This document shows, piece by piece, positions 17,585 through 26,210 of a DNA stretch of 64,000 nucleotides. Both the position numbers and the translations under genes were made by a program. Numbering within the stretch: the first letter of the stretch is position 1; each line of letters opens with the position of its first letter. Location: contig JAPEKQ010000001.1 in NCBI GenBank assembly GCA_029990205.1, positions 1 to 64,000 of the forward strand, given 5' to 3'. The notes under the pieces are model-generated. The model made no database searches and was not told the origin of the DNA. It saw only the letters and a program-made list of their open reading frames with translations. Source of the stretch: a bacterium. GTDB taxonomy: Bacteria; Joyebacterota; Joyebacteria; Joyebacterales; Joyebacteraceae.

Positions 17585-18306
17585 CCGGCGCACCCACTGA
17601 CAACGCCTGCGTACTCCTTGTGGCGGCGCAGATCTGCGATCCCAGCGGCGTTCGACGCGCCGACCGGACGGCCCTCGAGCTCCTGCGCCGGGCGAGCGGC
17701 GACCTCGTCGCCCGCCGAACGGAACTCCTGGCTCTGCCGGGCGTCGTCGCACCGGACGGGGTCCTCTCGGTCACGCCATCCTCACCCCGGGCGGTCGTTG
17801 AGATCATCCTAGCCGTTGCCGCAGCGGCGCGCCCCGAGCAAACGACTTTCTGCGTGACGATGGCGCCTCCGGACAACATACTCCGCGAGCGACCGGACGA
17901 TGCTCTTACGCACACTCCATCACGCGACCTCGAGGACGCCGTCCTCGGCGCGCACGCCGCCGACGCATCAGCGCGCGCCGGCCTCTCGGAAACGGACCAC
18001 CGTGACTCACGCGTCCGCGTGGTCGGCCCCGGCGCGGTACCCGTTCTCGGAGCGGCCCTCGACCTTCTGCTCGAAGCGTACGATGCGATGACCGACCGGC
18101 AGCGCCAGATCATCCAGCTCGTCAAGTCATCGAGAACCCAGCAGGACGTGGCCACGCATCTCGGAATCTCACGACAGGCAGTCAACCAGAGTCTCGCCTC
18201 GGCCCGCTGGCCGCACCTCGACAGCGCCGAGCAGCACATCGGCGCATCGCTCGCCGAACTCTGCGCACCGCATCGGCCCGGGGGCGAGGGGGGGATTGGC
18301 GAGTGA
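17581..18306 (+). CDS. Protein with C-terminal sigma-like HTH (SatD-like)
   Basis: 241 residues, not firmly recognised. Residues about 170-215 (MTDRQRQIIQLVKSSRTQQDVATHLGISRQAVNQSL) form a clear helix-turn-helix like region 4 of sigma factors or the C-terminus of SatD-family proteins. The N-terminal two thirds have Ala-rich helices and no catalytic motif I can name. It is translationally coupled to folE2 (ATGA overlap) and may regulate it or the envelope genes downstream; this is inference. Confidence 0.6.
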   Translation: MTGAPTDNACVLLVAAQICDPSGVRRADRTALELLRRASGDLVARRTELLALPGVVAPDGVLSVTPSSPRAVVEIILAVAAAARPEQTTFCVTMAPPDNILRERPDDALTHTPSRDLEDAVLGAHAADASARAGLSETDHRDSRVRVVGPGAVPVLGAALDLLLEAYDAMTDRQRQIIQLVKSSRTQQDVATHLGISRQAVNQSLASARWPHLDSAEQHIGASLAELCAPHRPGGEGGIGE

Positions 18307-19625
18307 CAACGACCGCGCATCCAGCGACCTCAGACCACCCGACATGTAAATCCTTTTCAATTGACACTCCGTCAGAGACCGCCTCCAGCGTGGGTTCTCC
18401 TGCAACGTACCTCGCTAGGCGCCCCGCAGCTGGAAGTGCCCACAAGACCGCGATTTCGAGGTCAAATGCCGTCCTGAGCACCCTCAGGCGGCGCGTGAGC
18501 GTTCTGGCGCTCTCTGCGGCCCTTCTGGCGGTCGCGCACCCCCGGACCGCGCTGTCGCAGACAACGGCGGCGACACCTGAGGCCCGGCTCGTCGGCGCGC
18601 TCTCGTTGCTCGACTCGCGTCGCGGAGCCGAGGCGCTGGACGAGCTCCGCGCCGTCGTCGGCGGGAGTCCCTCCTGGGAGACGGCAAGGCTGGCGCTTGC
18701 CTCGACGCTGCTCCGCCGCGGTCTCTTCGCGGAGGCTGGCTCAGAGTACGTTCACATCGTCGGACAGAGCACGGTGTCCGCCATCGAGAACGGGGACGGA
18801 ACGGAGATAGAACTGACGCCTGCACAGCTGGAAGCGCTGTTCGGCATGGCCATCTGCCGCGACGAAGATGGCGCGATCAGACCGGCGGACCGTCTCTACC
18901 GCGACTACGCGGACCGGATGGGGCTCACCTCGCCGGACGCGGCGCGCGCATTCTACCGTCTGGCGTCGATGCTCGAGCGGACCGACGTGCCCTGGGGCGA
19001 TGCGGACGCCGCACGCGCGCGCGCATTCGCGCTCGACCCCGACATCGAGAGGGCTGAGATGCTCCCGCCGCTGCCGGACCCGGCGACGGACCCGCGGACG
19101 GAACCCTACACGCGGCCCATCGAGTTCGCGGGCATCGCGCCGTCACCGGGCGACACCGAGGTCGCCGATGACGATACGACCGACCAGGACACGACCGCCG
19201 CGGCGCCCGTGCCGCCGGCCCTCGCGACCTACATGGAGCCCTGGCCCGAGACCGGGCGCGTGAACCCTGCGGCCGCCGGCGATACCCTGAGGATCGAGCT
19301 CCTGGTGAACGCGGACGGAGCGGTTGAGGACGTCCGGATCGATGACTGCGACAGCATCGGCTGTGGTGCGCTCGTCGATCTCACCTTCGCTGCCGCGCAC
19401 TGGTCGTTCGTACCGGCGACGGTCGACGGGAGGCCGGTCCCGGCGCGCATCCTCTTCCCGGTACCGCACGATGGAGAGCCGGCCGCGCCCGGCGCGGACG
19501 AGTCCGAGAGTGCACGCGAGACCCCTGGGACGGACGGAGGGCCGGGTGCAGATGAGGAACGAGGTCCGGGCAGGGGGCGGGGTGCGAACGGTGGTAAGGG
19601 CGCGGACGAAGGGGAGGAGTCGTGA
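18303..19625 (+). CDS. Membrane-anchored protein with TonB C-terminal-like domain
   Basis: 440 residues from GTG 18303, which overlaps the previous stop and follows a GA-rich site. A polar stretch of about 60 residues precedes a hydrophobic segment ending in HPRTALSQ, so it may be a signal anchor; GTG 18495 is an alternative start placing the segment at the N-terminus. Residues about 80-230 look like TPR helices. Residues about 310-390 (GRVNPAAAGDTLRIELLVNADGAV... HWSFVPATVDGRPV) resemble the TonB C-terminal fold. The tail is Gly/Asp/Glu-rich. Role unknown; envelope location likely. Confidence 0.6.
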   Translation: MTTTAHPATSDHPTCKSFSIDTPSETASSVGSPATYLARRPAAGSAHKTAISRSNAVLSTLRRRVSVLALSAALLAVAHPRTALSQTTAATPEARLVGALSLLDSRRGAEALDELRAVVGGSPSWETARLALASTLLRRGLFAEAGSEYVHIVGQSTVSAIENGDGTEIELTPAQLEALFGMAICRDEDGAIRPADRLYRDYADRMGLTSPDAARAFYRLASMLERTDVPWGDADAARARAFALDPDIERAEMLPPLPDPATDPRTEPYTRPIEFAGIAPSPGDTEVADDDTTDQDTTAAAPVPPALATYMEPWPETGRVNPAAAGDTLRIELLVNADGAVEDVRIDDCDSIGCGALVDLTFAAAHWSFVPATVDGRPVPARILFPVPHDGEPAAPGADESESARETPGTDGGPGADEERGPGRGRGANGGKGADEGEES

Positions 19626-21385
19626 CCAGGCGCGAAGCGGGACTGCTCTCGGCGGCCGTGCTCCTCGGCGTCGTTCTCAGGATCCTCTTCCTCCACGACA
19701 TCAGCGGACATCTGCTCTACGAGGTCCTCACCGGCGACCCGGCGGTCTATCTCAACCGGGCTCACGGCATTCTTGACGGGGTGATGGTCCCGCCGCACGC
19801 CTTCTTCCATTCGTGCCCGTTCTACCCGTTCTTCCTCGCGCTCGTGGAGCGCGTCTTCGACGCCGGTCTCACACCCGTGCGGATACTCCAGGCGATCATC
19901 GGCGTCGGCTCGATCCCGCTCATCTTCGTTCTCGGACGCCTCACCGTCGGGAGAGACGCAGGCCTCATCGCGGCGTTTCTGGCCGCGGCATACGTGCCAT
20001 TCCTGTTCTTCGAGGCCGAGCTTCTCGAGATCACGATCGTCCTTGCGGCGGTAGAGGGCTGTCTCGTCATGCTCCTTCTTGGGCAGAGGAGCGGACGCGC
20101 GTGGCACGTGGCGGCGGCCGCAGTCCTGCTCGGTGTCGCTGCGCTGGGCAAGCCGAATCTTCTGCTGTTCGCGCCCTTCGCGGCGCTCTGGCTCCACGCC
20201 GCGCTCCGCCGTCCCGTCAAGCGGGACGGGCCTCGTCGGTCCGACCGCGGCCGCCGGGCTCTGGCGCCTCGACCCGCCGTCCTCCTCGCCGCGCTGTTCT
20301 TCCTTGTCGCGGGCGCCGCCGTTCTGCCGACAACCATCCACAACTGGCGCGCGTCCGGTGACCTCATCCCGGTCTCGTCGAACGGCGGGATCAACCTGTA
20401 CATCGGCAACCACGAGGGCGCGCAGGGCGTGTTCAACGTCCCGCCCGACATGCGATTCGATCTCCGCGTGGCATCGAAGGAGGCAGCGGAACGCGCCGTC
20501 GGTCACCCGCTCTCCGACGGAGAGGTGTCGGACTTCTGGGCGCGCCGGGCGCTGCAGTTCATCAGGACATACCCCGGCGCGTTCTTCGGCATCACGGCAC
20601 GGAAGCTCGTGCTCTTCTGGAACCACTTCGAGATCCCGAACCACTACGACATGAACTTCGTGTCGGACTTCGCCCCGGTCCTCCGGTACAGCCCGTCGCG
20701 ATTCGCGTTCATTGCGCCGCTCGGTCTGCTCGGGCTCGCGCTCGCCTGGCGCGACCGCCGACGCGTCGGCCTTCTCATCCTGTTCGGGACGGTCTTCATG
20801 ATCTCGGTCGTCCCGTTCTTCATCACGGCGAGATACCGACTCGCTATCCTACCCGCGCTTCTCGTGGGAGCGGGGTTCTCGCTCACGTGGCTCTGGCGCA
20901 CCGTCCGTGCGCGCGCGTGGCGTGCGCTCGTGCCGGCCCTGGTCGCGCTGGCGCTCCTCGGCGCGGCAGTCAACGTGCGGACGATCGAGTTCGGCGCAGC
21001 GCCCATGCACAACACGCTTGGCGCCCTGCTCGGAACACGCGGAGACATGGAGGGAGCCGCCCGCGAGTTCGCGGCTGCCATCGAAGTGAGCCCGAACGAC
21101 CTCTCCGCGCGGTACAATCTGGGCCTCTCGCTCCTGGAACTCGGACGCCAGGACGAGGCCATCGAGCACCTGGAGACCGCGGTCGAACTCCACCCCGGCT
21201 ACCACGAGGCATCGCTTGCGCTGGCGCGCGCGTACTTCGAGCTGGGTCGTCTCGCCGAGGCCGAGACCGCGGCGAGACGCGTCCTCACCGCGAACCCACC
21301 GGCGCCCCCGGAACTCGCGACCGTCGCCGAGGCGGCGCTCCGGGCCATCGCGGAGTCGATCGAGGCCGGAAACGGTAGCTTCTGA
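19622..21385 (+). CDS. GT39-like membrane glycosyltransferase with TPR tail
   Basis: 587 residues. The first 420 contain about ten hydrophobic helices in the style of GT-C/ArnT-like glycosyltransferases, with an acidic GDPAVYLNRAHGI loop after the first helix where this family has its catalytic Asp. Two or three TPR units (LSARYNLGLSLLELGRQDEAIEHLE; YHEASLALARAYFELGRLAEAE) follow. GTG start overlaps the previous stop. It probably transfers sugar from a polyprenyl-phosphate donor at the outer face of the membrane; donor and acceptor are unknown. Confidence 0.65.
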   Translation: MTRREAGLLSAAVLLGVVLRILFLHDISGHLLYEVLTGDPAVYLNRAHGILDGVMVPPHAFFHSCPFYPFFLALVERVFDAGLTPVRILQAIIGVGSIPLIFVLGRLTVGRDAGLIAAFLAAAYVPFLFFEAELLEITIVLAAVEGCLVMLLLGQRSGRAWHVAAAAVLLGVAALGKPNLLLFAPFAALWLHAALRRPVKRDGPRRSDRGRRALAPRPAVLLAALFFLVAGAAVLPTTIHNWRASGDLIPVSSNGGINLYIGNHEGAQGVFNVPPDMRFDLRVASKEAAERAVGHPLSDGEVSDFWARRALQFIRTYPGAFFGITARKLVLFWNHFEIPNHYDMNFVSDFAPVLRYSPSRFAFIAPLGLLGLALAWRDRRRVGLLILFGTVFMISVVPFFITARYRLAILPALLVGAGFSLTWLWRTVRARAWRALVPALVALALLGAAVNVRTIEFGAAPMHNTLGALLGTRGDMEGAAREFAAAIEVSPNDLSARYNLGLSLLELGRQDEAIEHLETAVELHPGYHEASLALARAYFELGRLAEAETAARRVLTANPPAPPELATVAEAALRAIAESIEAGNGSF

Positions 21386-21402
21386 AGCACGAGGGAGAAC
21401 AC

Positions 21403-22206
21403 GTGCACGCAATCGAACTCAGAAATCTCACGAAGCGGTTTGACAAGGTCGAGGCGGTTCGGGGTGTCGATCTCACCATCCCGCACGGGCAGATCTGCGG
21501 CTATCTCGGTCCGAACGGCGCCGGCAAGACGACCACGGTCAAGATGGCGGTCGGGATGCTCGCGCCGACTGAGGGCACGGCCCTTATCGAGGGGATCGAC
21601 GTCGCCGAGCGGCCGGTCGAGGCGAAGTCGCACATCGGCTTCGTCCCGGAGACGGGTGCGCTGTACGAGAACCTCACACCGCGCGAGTATCTGGCGCTCA
21701 TCGGAAACCTCTATCATCTCGAGCCGGAGCTCGCGGCCGGACGCGCGGACCGATTCCTCTCGCACTTCGGGATCGCTGACTCCGCCGACCGTCTGATGAC
21801 ATCGTTCTCGCGGGGCATGCGTCAGAAGGTCCTCATCTCCGCCGCGCTCATCCACAATCCGGACATCCTGTTCCTCGACGAGCCGCTGGCGGGCCTCGAC
21901 GCGAACACCGCGCTCGTCCTCAAGGAGCTGCTGAGAGACCTGGCGTCGCGGGGCAAGACCATATTCTACTGCTCGCACATCCTCGAGGTCGTCGAGCGGA
22001 TCTGCGACCGTGTCGTCATCATCAATGACGGCGAGATCGTCGCTGACGGCGCGGTCGAAGAACTCAAGGACCTGACCCATCAGGCCTCGCTGGAGGACGC
22101 GTTCACCGACCTGACATCGACCGTCGACGTCGACAGCATCGTGCGGGCGCTCTCCGACAACGTCACGGGTGGGAGTCCCGCGCCGGGCGGGGGAGGAGAC
22201 TCCTGA
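21403..22206 (+). CDS. ABC transporter ATP-binding protein
   Basis: 267 residues. Walker A GPNGAGKTTT, signature FSRGMRQKV and Walker B ILFLDEPLAGLD are all present, and the H-loop lies in YCSHILEV. This is the ABC-2/CcmA-type exporter ATPase. GTG 21403 follows GAGGGAGA. The permease gene begins three bases after the stop, so the two should form one exporter. Confidence 0.92.
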   Translation: MHAIELRNLTKRFDKVEAVRGVDLTIPHGQICGYLGPNGAGKTTTVKMAVGMLAPTEGTALIEGIDVAERPVEAKSHIGFVPETGALYENLTPREYLALIGNLYHLEPELAAGRADRFLSHFGIADSADRLMTSFSRGMRQKVLISAALIHNPDILFLDEPLAGLDANTALVLKELLRDLASRGKTIFYCSHILEVVERICDRVVIINDGEIVADGAVEELKDLTHQASLEDAFTDLTSTVDVDSIVRALSDNVTGGSPAPGGGGDS

Positions 22207-22208
22207 CC

Positions 22209-23858
22209 ATGAGCCCCGACGGACCGGGACCGACAGGACGCGGTGTGGACGTGCGGCAGCTTCGCGCGCTCATCACGGCTGGAGTTCGGCTCGACATGCG
22301 CTCAGCGAGGCGACGCAGGAGGTCGCGCCTCGGCATGCCCCCGATGATCTCCATGCTCGTGACCTACCTCGTGATCGGTTCCTTCCTCGCCATCTCGCTC
22401 TGGAGAACGAACGACCCGTTCACGTTCGCGCTCCTGACGCTGTCCGCCGCGATGTTCATGACCGCGGTGACGGTCATCATGGAGTACAGCTCGGTCGTGG
22501 TGAACCCGGACGACCACGACATCCTCGGCCATCGCCCGGTCTCATCCCGGACGTACTTCTGGGCCAAGATCGCGAACCTGTTCTTCTACGTCGGTTCGAC
22601 CGCGCTCTCACTGAGCCTTCCGGCATCGATCGCGATCGGCATGCGCTTTGGCGGGGGAGTCCCGCTCGCGGTCACGTACGCGCTGCTGGCGCTCATCGGC
22701 TGCATCTCGGCAGCAGCGGTCGTCGTGCTCATCTACTCAACGGCGATCCGGGTGTTCGATTCGCAGCGGTTCTCAAGCGCCATCACGTACGTCCACACCG
22801 TCGCGACACTCGTGCTCACCTTCGGGTACGTGCTCGTCCCGCGGATGCTGATGCGCGAGGGCGTCGTGCTCGAGATCTCGCAGGGACGGTGGATGTGGTT
22901 CGCGCCACCCGCCTGGTATGCCGGTGCGGTCGAACTCGCGGCCGGCACCCCGGGAACGCACAACATCGTGTTCACGACCATGGCGCTCGGATCCGCGGCA
23001 GCGGTCATCGCGATGGCACTGAGTCTCGTCTCGCTTGACTACTCGCGCCGCATCGCGGAACTCGCGGCGACGTCGCCCGATGTTGCGTCGGACGAGCATG
23101 GAAACCGCGTGTCCACACGATTCGGACTCATCGGACGGTCGCTGTGTCGGACCGATGAGGAGCGCGCCGGATACGATCTCATGGGCCGGTACATGCACCG
23201 CGACCGCAAGCTACGCATGCGCATCTACCCGGCGTTCGGACTCCCGCTCGCCGTCTACCTCTTCGGTGTCCTCACGAGGAGCTTCGCGGACCCGTTCGGG
23301 CCGCGACCGATGGAGCAGGGGTTCCCCATCCAGGAACTGCTCGGCTTCTACTGTGTCTTCATCACGCTCTTCTTCGCCACGGCCATGACGCAGTCGGATC
23401 AGTGGAAGGCGAGCTGGATATTCCATGCGGCTCCCGTGCGCGACCGGGTCGGCATCATCGTCGGCGCCCGCAAACTCGTCATCTGGAGGTACATCTTCCC
23501 GTTCTTCGCGGTCCTGCTCGTGCTGCTGTCGTTCGTCATACCTCCGGTCAGCGCCGCCGTCTATCTGTTCCTGACGCTGCTTCTGTCACTCCTGGCCTTC
23601 TCACTGCTCTCGCTCGCTTCGCCGTACCTGCCGCTCTCCCAGTCGGTCGAGAAGACCCGACAGGCCCGACAGCTCGGCCTGGTGATGCTCCTCGGAGTGG
23701 CCATGGGCGCGCTTGTGGCCATCAGGGAGACCATCCGGGAGGCCCCGCTGCCGGGTATGATCGCGGTCGTGTTGCTCGCCTTCCTCGCCATGCTGTCTGA
23801 GGTGGCTCTCAGAAAGAGACTCAAGGTCCGGCTTGCGCGCGAGGAATTCGCCGGGTAG
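22209..23858 (+). CDS. ABC exporter permease, large multi-span
   Basis: 549 residues with about ten to twelve hydrophobic segments and a central hydrophilic region near residues 270-340. No other domain is recognised. Adjacent to its ATPase by three bases. The pattern YSSVVVNPDDHDILGHRPVSSRTYFWAKI near residue 95 resembles a cytoplasmic coupling segment of large ABC-2-like permeases. The exported substrate is not indicated. Confidence 0.75.
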   Translation: MSPDGPGPTGRGVDVRQLRALITAGVRLDMRSARRRRRSRLGMPPMISMLVTYLVIGSFLAISLWRTNDPFTFALLTLSAAMFMTAVTVIMEYSSVVVNPDDHDILGHRPVSSRTYFWAKIANLFFYVGSTALSLSLPASIAIGMRFGGGVPLAVTYALLALIGCISAAAVVVLIYSTAIRVFDSQRFSSAITYVHTVATLVLTFGYVLVPRMLMREGVVLEISQGRWMWFAPPAWYAGAVELAAGTPGTHNIVFTTMALGSAAAVIAMALSLVSLDYSRRIAELAATSPDVASDEHGNRVSTRFGLIGRSLCRTDEERAGYDLMGRYMHRDRKLRMRIYPAFGLPLAVYLFGVLTRSFADPFGPRPMEQGFPIQELLGFYCVFITLFFATAMTQSDQWKASWIFHAAPVRDRVGIIVGARKLVIWRYIFPFFAVLLVLLSFVIPPVSAAVYLFLTLLLSLLAFSLLSLASPYLPLSQSVEKTRQARQLGLVMLLGVAMGALVAIRETIREAPLPGMIAVVLLAFLAMLSEVALRKRLKVRLAREEFAG

Positions 23859-23871
23859 ATTCAGAACCGAC

Positions 23872-23900
23872 TTGCAGTGAGACGACCGCTCGGGTACGAT
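23872..23900 (+). promoter_or_regulatory. Promoter of the DUF1858 gene
   Basis: TTGCAG at 23872-23877 and TACGAT at 23895-23900 with a 17-base spacer. Initiation near 23907 leaves a short 5' UTR with GAGGAGCTGAC before ATG 23951. Confidence 0.6.
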
Positions 23901-23950
23901 GCGGTTCGGGCATTCCCACGGGGACAACCACAACATCTTGAGGAGCTGAC

Positions 23951-24196
23951 ATGGGTTCCGACATCATCAAGCGAGACATGCCGATCGGCGCCGTCGTCAA
24001 GGAGCACCCGGAGACGGTCCCGGTCTTCCTGAAGCACGGGTTGCACTGCATTGGATGCCACGTCGCGGCGTTCGAGTCGGTTGCCGAGGGCGCGCAGGCG
24101 CACGGCATCGATGTTGAGTCGCTCATGAACGATCTCAACGAAGCGGCCGACGAAGCAGCGAAGAGCACGGGCGAAGCATCGGCGACGCCTGAGTGA
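23951..24196 (+). CDS. DUF1858 domain protein
   Basis: 81 residues. The sequence MPIGAVVKEHPETVPVFLKHGLHCIGCHVAAFESV with a C-x-x-C pair and following HGID matches the small DUF1858 domain, also found at the N-terminus of ScdA/RIC iron-cluster repair proteins and near hybrid-cluster proteins. The two cysteines probably bind a metal or act in redox chemistry. It has its own promoter. It lies next to the NrdD-tail-like gene, suggesting an anaerobic redox theme. Confidence 0.85.
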   Translation: MGSDIIKRDMPIGAVVKEHPETVPVFLKHGLHCIGCHVAAFESVAEGAQAHGIDVESLMNDLNEAADEAAKSTGEASATPE

Positions 24197-24298
24197 TAGA
24201 CGCTGGACCGGTGGTGCTCGGGCGGGTGCCTGCCAGGCGGCGACCTCAGAGCCTGAGCGCGGACCGGAGAGCGAGGTAGAAGGGGACCGGGAGGGTCC

Positions 24299-24580
24299 AT
24301 GAAGCTGGAGGAGCTGACGAGCTGGCTGGACGCGAACGAGGACTGGGACTACCAGACCGACGAGAAGGGCGTCCTCATCAAGAACGACAGGCTCCAGACA
24401 CTCACGCATTGCACCTTCGGGGCGATCGAGAAGGAGAGCCTCGAGGCGATCGCGGCTGCCTGTTCGCAGGGGAAGGACGTTGACCACATAACAAGGGTCA
24501 CCGGCTACTTCTCACGGACGAGCGGCTGGAACAAGGGCAAGACGGGCGAGCTCAAGGACCGTCACAGAGTCAAGGTCTAG
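24299..24580 (+). CDS. Stand-alone protein resembling the NrdD C-terminus
   Basis: 93 residues. The end, VDHITRVTGYFSRTSGWNKGKTGELKDRHR, matches the C-terminal segment of class III anaerobic ribonucleotide reductases (NrdD). The catalytic barrel is absent, and the usual paired zinc cysteines are not evident (only two Cys in the whole protein). ATG 24299 follows GGGAGGG. It could be an independent small family, an activator-interacting piece or a relic; the intact frame argues against a pseudogene. Confidence 0.7.
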   Translation: MKLEELTSWLDANEDWDYQTDEKGVLIKNDRLQTLTHCTFGAIEKESLEAIAAACSQGKDVDHITRVTGYFSRTSGWNKGKTGELKDRHRVKV

Positions 24581-24867
24581 ACCTCGTCTGGTGCGTCGCC
24601 GCCGCACACGACACCAAAGATCCCGAACGCCCGGTCGCTCGAAAAGGGAGGCCGGGCGTTCGCACGTCCAGGAGGAGCCGATGCCTCCTGGAACCGTTCC
24701 TCCGGTGCCGAACCCAGGGGTCGAGCCGCCCTTGACTCCCTCAAACAGCGTCTGAGGGCAAATCGGCAACCTTCGCGAGTCTCTGCCGCCAATTGCACAG
24801 AACGGATATGTTTGGGTCTGCTCACACCCTCCTAACCTGAATCCCTGTACGGTATTGCCCATTTTCC
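24581..24867. other. Gene-free stretch with two inverted repeats
   Basis: No plausible gene seen. GAACGCCCGG (24625-24634) pairs with CCGGGCGTTC (24652-24661), and CCAGGAGG (24668-24675) with CCTCCTGG (24684-24691). Neither is followed by a T-run. They may end the transcript from 24299-24580. The rest is less GC-rich and leads into the promoter at 24868. Confidence 0.5.
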
Positions 24868-24896
24868 TTGACCTGATGCGAGACTCATGGTACAAT
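24868..24896 (+). promoter_or_regulatory. Strong promoter of the first tandem secreted protein
   Basis: TTGACC at 24868-24873 and TACAAT at 24891-24896 with a 17-base spacer, one of the best sigma70 matches in the window. Initiation near 24903 gives a leader of about 245 bases. Confidence 0.75.
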
Positions 24897-24902
24897 TTGG
24901 GT

Positions 24903-25146
24903 GACTGGGGACAGGTCGGCCGCGGCCGCTCAGGCGTATGATTGACCAACAGGCAAGGATGTCACATGTGGTTCCCGCTGTCCGGCGGCGCCGGACGGAG
25001 GGGTGCACCCACTGTCTAAGGAGGTGACGCACACACTGAAACGGACAGCTGTTGGTGTCGATCGATTGTAAGTGGCGTCGGACGGCTCGGCGCCGATTGG
25101 TGGAGAACTGCAACTGGAGGCGAGTGAGCCTCCGTTGGAGGACACA
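24903..25146 (+). promoter_or_regulatory. Long 5' leader with a perfect anti-SD complement
   Basis: The leader holds AAGGAGGTGA at 25018-25027, fully complementary to the usual 16S rRNA 3' end, but no ATG or GTG stands at the right distance. A CTG-started frame of 11 codons (KRTAVGVDRL, ending TAA) follows it. Just before the gene, GGAGGC/GCCTCC can form a hairpin whose CCTCC arm could instead pair with the true site GGAGG. The leader of the second paralogue shares only GACGCACACA. No known riboswitch is recognised. Confidence 0.45.
25072..25113 (+). repeat. Decayed copy of the 42-base hairpin repeat
   Basis: GACGGCTCGGCG (25081-25092) matches the constant block of the left-edge repeat with one change. 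GAGAACTGCA (25103-25112) matches the stem's 3' arm exactly, at a spacing longer by one base. The 5' arm is lost, so the hairpin no longer forms. Confidence 0.45.
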
Positions 25147-25821
25147 ATGCAGAAGCTCGCTATTCTTGCGATCGTCCTGCTCTTCGTGACGCCCGCGTTC
25201 GCCCAGCAGACGCTGAACTACAGCTGGGAAGATGGCGCCACGATCCTGGGCTTCTATGGCGCTCTGTGCTGCGACACGAACGTGTCCGGCGCCCAGAACG
25301 GCTTCGCCGGCGACGGCGTTGCCTACAGCTGCCCGGGCGCCGTGGACGGCACGCAGTATCTGCACGTCGCTGAGGACCCGCACTCCAGCACGCCGCAGGC
25401 GTTCGTGGCGTGGGTCACCGGTCTGACCGACGGCGACGTTGTTGACGTCATGTGCTACGGCTACGACATCTCGCCCGACCTGAGCCCTTCGATGCGTCTC
25501 TGGGGCAGCTACACGGCGGTCGGCGGCGACGTCAACAGCTACACCGGCAGCGCCGGTGGCACGGGTGACTACACGGCCGGTCTCGGCTGGGACCTCATGA
25601 GCGACTCGTGGGTGTTCGACAGCAACGTCGGTGTCCAGGACGGTCTCGTGATTCAGGTCCGCCTCTACAGCTACCCGACGACGAGCGACCCGAACCACAC
25701 TGATTACTGGATCGATGACCTCACCGTCACCGCTCCGGACCACGCTGTGATCCACTTCCCGGTGCCGATGTCGCCGGTCGAGGAGAGCTCGTGGGGCAGC
25801 ATCAAGGCTCTGTACCGCTAG
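25147..25821 (+). CDS. Secreted protein, first of a tandem pair
   Basis: 224 residues. Clear signal peptide MQKLAILAIVLLFVTPAFA, likely cut before QQ. The mature protein is Gly/Ser/Asp/Tyr-rich with beta-type spacing (YSWEDGATILGFYG, PQAFVAWVTGLTDGD, YTGSAGGTGDYTAGLGW, YWIDDLTVTAP), resembling a carbohydrate-binding or jelly-roll domain, though no family is named. It ends MSPVEESSWGSIKALYR, a tail shared with the paralogue downstream. ATG 25147 follows GGAGG. It has its own strong promoter and terminator, so it is likely abundant. Confidence 0.85.
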   Translation: MQKLAILAIVLLFVTPAFAQQTLNYSWEDGATILGFYGALCCDTNVSGAQNGFAGDGVAYSCPGAVDGTQYLHVAEDPHSSTPQAFVAWVTGLTDGDVVDVMCYGYDISPDLSPSMRLWGSYTAVGGDVNSYTGSAGGTGDYTAGLGWDLMSDSWVFDSNVGVQDGLVIQVRLYSYPTTSDPNHTDYWIDDLTVTAPDHAVIHFPVPMSPVEESSWGSIKALYR

Positions 25822-25859
25822 ATCTCCGAGTCTTGACATTGAGAACAACAGATGCAGGG

Positions 25860-25893
25860 GAGGGGCCTCCGGTCGGAGGCCCCTCTCTTTCTC
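25860..25893 (+). terminator. Terminator of the first secreted gene
   Basis: GAGGGGCCTCC (25860-25870) pairs with GGAGGCCCCTC (25875-25885) around GGTC, followed by TCTTTCTC. The bases between stop and stem resemble those after the second paralogue, pointing to a duplicated unit. Confidence 0.9.
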
Positions 25894-25995
25894 ACCACGC
25901 CGCACGACACACCCTCGCGGCACACGGCACCCTCCACACGCATCTGTCTGCGCCTGGCACCCGGCAATCTGGGGTCAGCAACGCACTATAACCTC

Positions 25996-26025
25996 TTGAC
26001 ACGCCTGCAACGCCTATGGTATGAT
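25996..26025 (+). promoter_or_regulatory. Promoter of the second tandem secreted protein
   Basis: TTGACA at 25996-26001, 18-base spacer, TATGAT at 26020-26025. Initiation near 26032 gives a leader of about 180 bases. Confidence 0.75.
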
Positions 26026-26031
26026 TGAACG

Positions 26032-26210
26032 TTGAGGCGGATGTATCGCTTATGATGAACGAAGAAGGCGGTGCATCGACGCACACAGACCTCAACTGGG
26101 TGGAGACGCTGGTGCGTTGCGGCTGCGAGCGAGTTGACCGCACCCCGGCGAGCACTTGGACAGGACGATTCGCGCTCTGCGCGGATTCGTCCGCAACGAG
26201 GGAGGGACGC
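26032..26210 (+). promoter_or_regulatory. 5' leader of the second secreted gene
   Basis: No gene with its own ribosome site is evident, although the frame is open throughout and in phase with the gene. It includes GACGCACACA, also present in the first leader, and ends with GAGGGAGGGA just before GTG 26211. No named RNA motif recognised. Confidence 0.35.

Noticed and set aside
24299-24580. nrdD pseudogene
   Set aside because: The frame is intact with its own start and ribosome site, and no other nrdD remnants lie upstream.
24903-25146. c-di-GMP (GEMM) riboswitch in the secreted-protein leaders
   Set aside because: Only ACGCACA is shared with the consensus; the second conserved half (GGACGCAAAGCC) and the P1 pairing are missing.
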